Assembly (NCBI GenBank): GCA_021162905.1
Contig: JAGGXT010000089.1
Coordinates: forward strand, 1-8,503
Length of the DNA stretch: 8,503 bases
Reading direction: 5' to 3'
DNA from: Candidatus Odinarchaeota archaeon
GTDB taxonomy: Archaea; Asgardarchaeota; JAGGXT01
The position numbers were made by a program, and so were the translations under genes. The notes below the pieces were generated by a model. That model saw only the letters and a list, made by a program, of their open reading frames with translations. It was not told the DNA's origin and did not search any database. Every line of letters begins with the position of its first letter. Positions within the stretch are counted from its first letter, which is position 1. Positions 5,471 to 8,503 of the stretch are shown here, in pieces.

Positions 5471-6094
5471 ATGGTAATAATTTTAAAAGTACCACTAAGT
5501 GATAGCGATCTTAAAAATGTGAAAAAAGTTTTTGATGACGGTGGAGTAATAGTGTATCCTACAGATACTGTTTATGGCGTTGGTGGGAATCCATACAACA
5601 TACATGCTGTGAAAAAAGTTTTCGATATAAAGGAGAGACCTTATGATAAGGGGTTACCTATATTATCTAATTCTTTAGAGACTCTTGAGAAAATAGCAGA
5701 ATTCAACGATAAAGCAAGAACTTTAATTAAGAACTTTTGGCCTGGTGTACTAACAATGGTTGTTCCTCTTAAAGACAAAAGATTAAGATTTGTTTCAGGG
5801 GGAGAAGATAAGATTGCTGTCAGAATTCCAAATGATGAAATAACATTAAAGCTAATTGAAGCGATTGGTGGGTTAATTATAGGCACTAGCGCTAATATAT
5901 CTGGAAAAGAGTCATGCGTTGATTCAGAATGTGTTATGAAACAAATAGGAAAAAAGGTCGACATATTGATAGATGCGGGAATACATGGTATAGGAAAGCC
6001 ATCAACAGTTATAGAAGTAGAAGACGACGAGATAAAAATCTTGAGAACTGGTGCGGTTGATATAAAAGCAATAATGTCTGTTCTGGAGGAATAA
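5471..6094 (+). CDS. sua5: Sua5/YrdC/TsaC-type threonylcarbamoyl-AMP synthase
   Basis: Makes L-threonylcarbamoyl-AMP from threonine, bicarbonate and ATP; KEOPS then transfers the carbamoyl-threonine to A37 of ANN-decoding tRNAs (t6A). The 207-aa protein is essentially one YrdC domain. Visible motifs are YPTDTVYGVGGN (29-40), KERPYDKGLPIL (54-65), FWPGVLTMV (89-97), VRIPND (117-122), TSANISG (139-145), STVIEV (178-183) and ILRTGAV (190-196). It lacks the C-terminal Sua5 domain carried by many archaeal homologues (about 340 aa), so it is the short TsaC form. ATG 5471 follows GAGGG by seven bases. It is divergent from comB across 83 bp and is followed two bases after its stop by the THUMP gene, with which it surely shares an mRNA. 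Cgi121, a partner in the same pathway, is encoded just beyond on the other strand. Confidence 0.93.
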   Translation: MVIILKVPLSDSDLKNVKKVFDDGGVIVYPTDTVYGVGGNPYNIHAVKKVFDIKERPYDKGLPILSNSLETLEKIAEFNDKARTLIKNFWPGVLTMVVPLKDKRLRFVSGGEDKIAVRIPNDEITLKLIEAIGGLIIGTSANISGKESCVDSECVMKQIGKKVDILIDAGIHGIGKPSTVIEVEDDEIKILRTGAVDIKAIMSVLEE

Positions 6095-6096
6095 TA

Positions 6097-6618
6097 ATGA
6101 TCGACTTTAATCTAGTTATTTCTTGTGGAAGAAACTTAGAAAGAAGAGCGCGAGATGAAATTTTACGATTCCTTAAGAAACTTGGAGATGATGAAGCAGC
6201 AGCTATAGAGTTTGGATATACAGGACTTATTGGAGTCAAAACAAAATTGGACCCATTCAAAGTAGTTAAAGAGATCGATAACACTGTAAATGAGGATCCG
6301 TGGGCTTTTAGATTTATTTTAAAGGTTGTACCAGTAGAAAAAGTGGTACCTACGGAGATTAATAAAATAAAAGAAGCAGTAAAAGATCTCTTAGATAAAA
6401 TAAAACCAGATGAAACATTTAAAGTCCAAGTAAGGAAAAGAGGATCAAGTATATCGAGTAGAGAGTTAATAAAAGAAGTTGCAGAATTAGTTGACAACCC
6501 AGTTAATTTAGATAAGCCAGATAAAATAATTCAAATTGAAATAATTGATGAACATACGGGTGTAGCAATCATACGTCCTAAAGATATTGTTTCTGTTGCT
6601 AGCAAAAAAGGGTTATGA
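6097..6618 (+). CDS. THUMP domain protein, Tan1-like
   Basis: A 173-aa protein with an N-terminal ferredoxin-like part (about 1-80, beginning FNLVISCGRNLERRARDEI) and a THUMP RNA-binding domain (about 80-166). The THUMP part contains FKVQVRKRGSSISSRELIKE and ends in the typical TGVAIIRPKDIVSVA. No methyltransferase, thiolase or deaminase domain follows, so it is a THUMP-only protein. In eukaryotes the THUMP-only Tan1 helps the acetyltransferase Kre33/NAT10 place N4-acetylcytidine on tRNA position 12. An equivalent role with archaeal TmcA is inferred, not visible. ATG 6097 lies seven bases after GGAGG, which overlaps the end of the Sua5 gene; the two-base gap means translational coupling. It converges with cgi121 18 bases away. 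Confidence 0.85.
   Translation: MIDFNLVISCGRNLERRARDEILRFLKKLGDDEAAAIEFGYTGLIGVKTKLDPFKVVKEIDNTVNEDPWAFRFILKVVPVEKVVPTEINKIKEAVKDLLDKIKPDETFKVQVRKRGSSISSRELIKEVAELVDNPVNLDKPDKIIQIEIIDEHTGVAIIRPKDIVSVASKKGL
6604..6609 (-). terminator. T6 tract downstream of cgi121
   Basis: On the minus strand, six T follow CCC about 28 bases past the cgi121 stop and lie inside the last codons of the THUMP gene. Archaeal RNA polymerase can terminate at such T runs. No strong hairpin was seen beside it. It would end the EcfT/phosphoribosyltransferase/Cgi121 transcript. Confidence 0.3.
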
Positions 6619-6636
6619 TTTCTCATGAATATTGTG

Positions 6637-7230
6637 CTATATTTCTAAAGATAAAAGCGCGATTTTCTCTATTATGCAATTTTTAATCGCTGATTTCTCA
6701 TCTTTAGTTATTTTTGATGTTAATTTTAACTCTTGGTCGGATATCTGATAAAGTGATGTTAATTCCATTATTTTCTCAGAATTTAGAGCCAAAACTCTAT
6801 CATCTTCGATACCGTTGAAGATAGAAACTATCTCTTTCTTAGCATCTAATGTCTTTGCTAAACCATCTGGCTGGTTTGATGATATAATTACACATGCTAC
6901 ATTTCTTGTTTTTTCAGTTATGCCTAAGCGTGAAATAGCTACTTTTATCTGTCTCGTTGCTGCTGCATATAGAAGAATTTCAATATTAAGTTTTTTAGAA
7001 ATATTATACCCCTTTTTAAATGCATAAAGAGCATGATATGCAGAGAAATAGAGATGTTCCCAATCAGCTATTTTTTCGGCATCAAATACTTGAATGTGAA
7101 TATTTAACTTATTCATGAGGGACTCAATTTTCTTAATATAAATCATAGGATCATCCATGGATTTCACTCTAAAACCAAATACAGCGAATATATTATTTAA
7201 TCCAGATTTAGTTAACCATTTAACAATCAA
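6637..7230 (-). CDS. cgi121: KEOPS complex subunit Cgi121
   Basis: Cgi121 (human TPRKB) is the outer KEOPS subunit that binds Bud32 and helps recruit tRNA for t6A formation. The protein is 197 aa from the chosen start. In that numbering the family pattern is clear: VFGFR near the N-terminus, VFDAEKIADWEHLYFSAYHA at 48-67, and EILLYAAATRQIKVAISRLG at 84-103. A variable C-terminal half with helix-forming sequence follows. No ATG upstream of the conserved VFGFR exists, so a TTG or GTG start is needed. TTG 7230 is preferred because GGTGAT lies four bases before it; GTG 7239 and TTG 7242 are alternatives directly after the upstream stop. Tight spacing to the phosphoribosyltransferase gene shows an operon. 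Kae1, Bud32 and Pcc1 are not in the window. Confidence 0.9.
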   Translation of the reverse strand: MIVKWLTKSGLNNIFAVFGFRVKSMDDPMIYIKKIESLMNKLNIHIQVFDAEKIADWEHLYFSAYHALYAFKKGYNISKKLNIEILLYAAATRQIKVAISRLGITEKTRNVACVIISSNQPDGLAKTLDAKKEIVSIFNGIEDDRVLALNSEKIMELTSLYQISDQELKLTSKITKDEKSAIKNCIIEKIALLSLEI

Positions 7231-7242
7231 GTATATCACCAA

Positions 7243-7842
7243 TTAAAGCAGTTTATCCTCTTTTGCCCATTCAATAAATTTTTTTATTAGTTTTTTATCG
7301 AGTCCTGTAACCTTAAGTTTAAGGATTAAATCATCTTCAGATATCTCCTTATTTTCCAAAAGAAAATGCCTAATTAAGTCATTTATTGTTTCTCTTCGTT
7401 CCCATGGGTATATTATCCATTTTGAGGTTACTGCGACATGATAGTCTGGAACAAAGATAGTCCTCGGTTTGTAGTGCAAGGTTGCTGTTTTTATTATTTC
7501 TGGTTTTCTCTCAAGCAGATGTTCATAAGCCGCTTTAAGACTAACACCAGTATCTGAAACGTCATCACAAAGAAGGACTCGCTTATTTTCAATTCTTATA
7601 TTAACAGGCTGCGAGACAATCGGCTTATCCATGGTTTTACCAACTTGTCTATAGAATTTAATTCTAACACTGCCAACAGAATCCACATCGAGTAAATCTG
7701 AGAGCATTCTTGCTACAACAAGACCCCCTCTAGAAATTCCTATAATTACATCAGGAACAAAATTAGACGCCCTTATCTTTTCAGATAACTTTATAGCCAT
7801 TTCATATGCTTCATCCCAACTAAGGGGTAAAAACTCAAGCAT
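7243..7842 (-). CDS. Purine (xanthine/guanine-like) phosphoribosyltransferase
   Basis: A 199-aa type I phosphoribosyltransferase that would join a purine base to PRPP to make the nucleotide, a salvage step. ISRGGLVVAR (36-45) supplies the pyrophosphate-side loop. VLLCDDVSDTGVSL (89-102) is the PRPP-binding motif with its paired acidic residues. WIIYPWE (142-148) is the base-side segment typical of archaeal Gpt-like enzymes (COG2236 type). A helical tail of about 50 residues follows, with a hydrophobic/charged helix-turn pattern. Substrate choice among xanthine, guanine and hypoxanthine cannot be read directly. ATG 7842 is preceded by AGGAGG (7851-7856) with eight bases between, a strong Shine-Dalgarno. 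It lies between a transporter subunit and cgi121 on the same strand. Confidence 0.88.
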   Translation of the reverse strand: MLEFLPLSWDEAYEMAIKLSEKIRASNFVPDVIIGISRGGLVVARMLSDLLDVDSVGSVRIKFYRQVGKTMDKPIVSQPVNIRIENKRVLLCDDVSDTGVSLKAAYEHLLERKPEIIKTATLHYKPRTIFVPDYHVAVTSKWIIYPWERRETINDLIRHFLLENKEISEDDLILKLKVTGLDKKLIKKFIEWAKEDKLL

Positions 7843-7867
7843 TATTCAGTCCTCCTATTACACATTA

Positions 7868-7903
7868 ATCTCAATATATCAGATAAAAATATGTTTCTGA
7901 GAT
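7868..7903. repeat. Nested inverted repeats between ecfT and the phosphoribosyltransferase gene
   Basis: ATCTCA (7868-7873) and TGAGAT (7898-7903) are perfect inverted repeats. An inner pair, CAGA (7880-7883) with TCTG (7896-7899), shares bases with the right arm, so the two stems would exclude each other. On the minus strand a T5 run lies within the loop. It may be an operator, a weak terminator after ecfT, or chance. Confidence 0.25.
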
Positions 7904-7904
7904 A

Positions 7905-8503
7905 TTATAGGCATGAAATAGATAAACTTGTATAATTAAGCAGCAATAATGCAACACTGACCATGATTGTTAGAAATATAAACAAATAGTCTATTGGACG
8001 AATATGTAACTGATAGAGGGATGTTCTATTAGCTACAGCACCAAATCCTCGTGATTCTAAACTTTCAGCTATTTGAATTGCTCTTCTTATCGAATTTACA
8101 ACAAGTGGCGCAAGGATTGGAATAAAGTTTTTGGCTTTTTTAAACAATCCTCCTTTTTCGAGTTCCAATCCTTTGCTCATCTGAGCCTCCATTATTGTTC
8201 TTGCTTCTAAAGCCAGTGTTGGTACAAACCTGACAGCCATTGAAAATGCAAAAGCATAGTGAAAGGGTATTTTCATCTGAATCAAGGCTTGGTAGAGATC
8301 ATCTGGATGTACTGTTAAAAAGAAAATGGAGAACGTAGCAGTTAGAATAAGAAGGCGCAATACCATAGAAATTGCAAAATACAGCGACGTGTATATAAAA
8401 TTGAAAATGAAAACAAGAATTATCATTAAAGATAGAAACTTAATAGTTGTAAGCCACTCCATTAATGATCTTGCAATAGAGAGAAGAAGAAGTGTTATTA
8501 AAA
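7905..8503 (-). CDS. ecfT: ECF transporter transmembrane subunit EcfT (5' end outside window)
   Basis: EcfT is the membrane scaffold of energy-coupling-factor ABC importers; it links the paired ATPases to a vitamin- or metal-binding S component. An ATG lies at 8462, but the frame stays open for 13 more codons to the window edge (reading LITLLLLSIARSL). The visible 198 codons are shorter than the usual 250-270 residues, so the gene is almost certainly cut. Counted from that ATG, hydrophobic segments lie at about 7-30, 32-50 and 159-177, with a cytoplasmic coupling region between the last two. Both coupling motifs are recognisable: AQMSKG (93-98, Lys in place of the usual Arg) and AESLESRGFG (132-141). 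Upstream genes to the right probably include the ATPases, as is common for such operons. The substrate cannot be told; the adjacent phosphoribosyltransferase hints at a base or nucleoside-related compound. Confidence 0.9.
   Translation of the reverse strand, partial: LITLLLLSIARSLMEWLTTIKFLSLMIILVFIFNFIYTSLYFAISMVLRLLILTATFSIFFLTVHPDDLYQALIQMKIPFHYAFAFSMAVRFVPTLALEARTIMEAQMSKGLELEKGGLFKKAKNFIPILAPLVVNSIRRAIQIAESLESRGFGAVANRTSLYQLHIRPIDYLFIFLTIMVSVALLLLNYTSLSISCL

Noticed and set aside
5388..5495. N-terminal extension of ComB to 5495
   Set aside because: The extra 36 residues overlap the divergent Sua5 start, hold no family homology, and the internal ATG has a GGGTG Shine-Dalgarno.
6009..6497. 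162-codon minus-strand frame opposite the Sua5 and THUMP genes
   Set aside because: Ser/Leu-rich composition and overlap with two well-supported, coupled genes.
1..8503. tRNA, rRNA, CRISPR array, insertion sequence or prophage
   Set aside because: No cloverleaf-like sequence, repeat-spacer pattern, transposase or terminal repeats was found on either strand; all spacers are under 150 bases.

Overview
The window reads as chromosomal DNA from an Asgard archaeon. It is AT-rich, codes Arg mostly with AGA/AGG, and has archaeal Shine-Dalgarno variants (GGTGAT, GGAGG, GAGGATGAT) and TATA-like elements. The diagnosis rests on two genes. One is an actin that can be read against eukaryotic cytoplasmic actin almost without gaps and even ends in Cys-Phe. 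The other is a small GTPase carrying recognisable versions of all five Rab-family (RabF) motifs. A Cgi121 subunit of KEOPS and a THUMP-only Tan1-like protein confirm an archaeal genome. The purine-rich coding strands and AGA/AGG bias fit a thermophile, so an Odinarchaeia-like lineage is a reasonable but unproven guess.

Layout, left to right. Positions 1-123 are AT-rich promoter DNA. Positions 124-2049 (+) hold a compact moaA-moaC-moaE operon for molybdopterin (Mo/W cofactor) synthesis. moaE and the actin gene (2046-3197, -) converge with overlapping stop codons. The actin gene is divergent from a winged-helix regulator with a CARF-like C-terminal domain (3338-3976, +); their shared 140-bp spacer contains an inverted repeat. 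The Rab-like GTPase follows on the + strand (4097-4657).

Convergent with the GTPase is a ComB-type 2-phosphosulfolactate phosphatase (4692-5387, -). Divergent from that is a tRNA-modification pair: a short Sua5/YrdC threonylcarbamoyl-AMP synthase (5471-6094, +) and a THUMP protein (6097-6618, +). Converging on these from the right is a minus-strand group: an EcfT transporter subunit cut by the window edge (7905-8503), a GPT-like purine phosphoribosyltransferase (7243-7842), and Cgi121 (6637-7230).

How they fit together: three genes (Sua5, Cgi121, THUMP) concern tRNA modification, t6A and probably ac4C. The moa genes make one cofactor, and ComB possibly contributes to coenzyme M. EcfT plus the phosphoribosyltransferase suggests uptake and salvage of a vitamin or base. 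The most striking segment is 2.0-4.7 kb: actin, a possible ligand-sensing regulator, and a Rab-like GTPase side by side. This is a candidate local cytoskeleton/membrane-trafficking module. No tRNA, rRNA, CRISPR array, IS element or prophage was seen.
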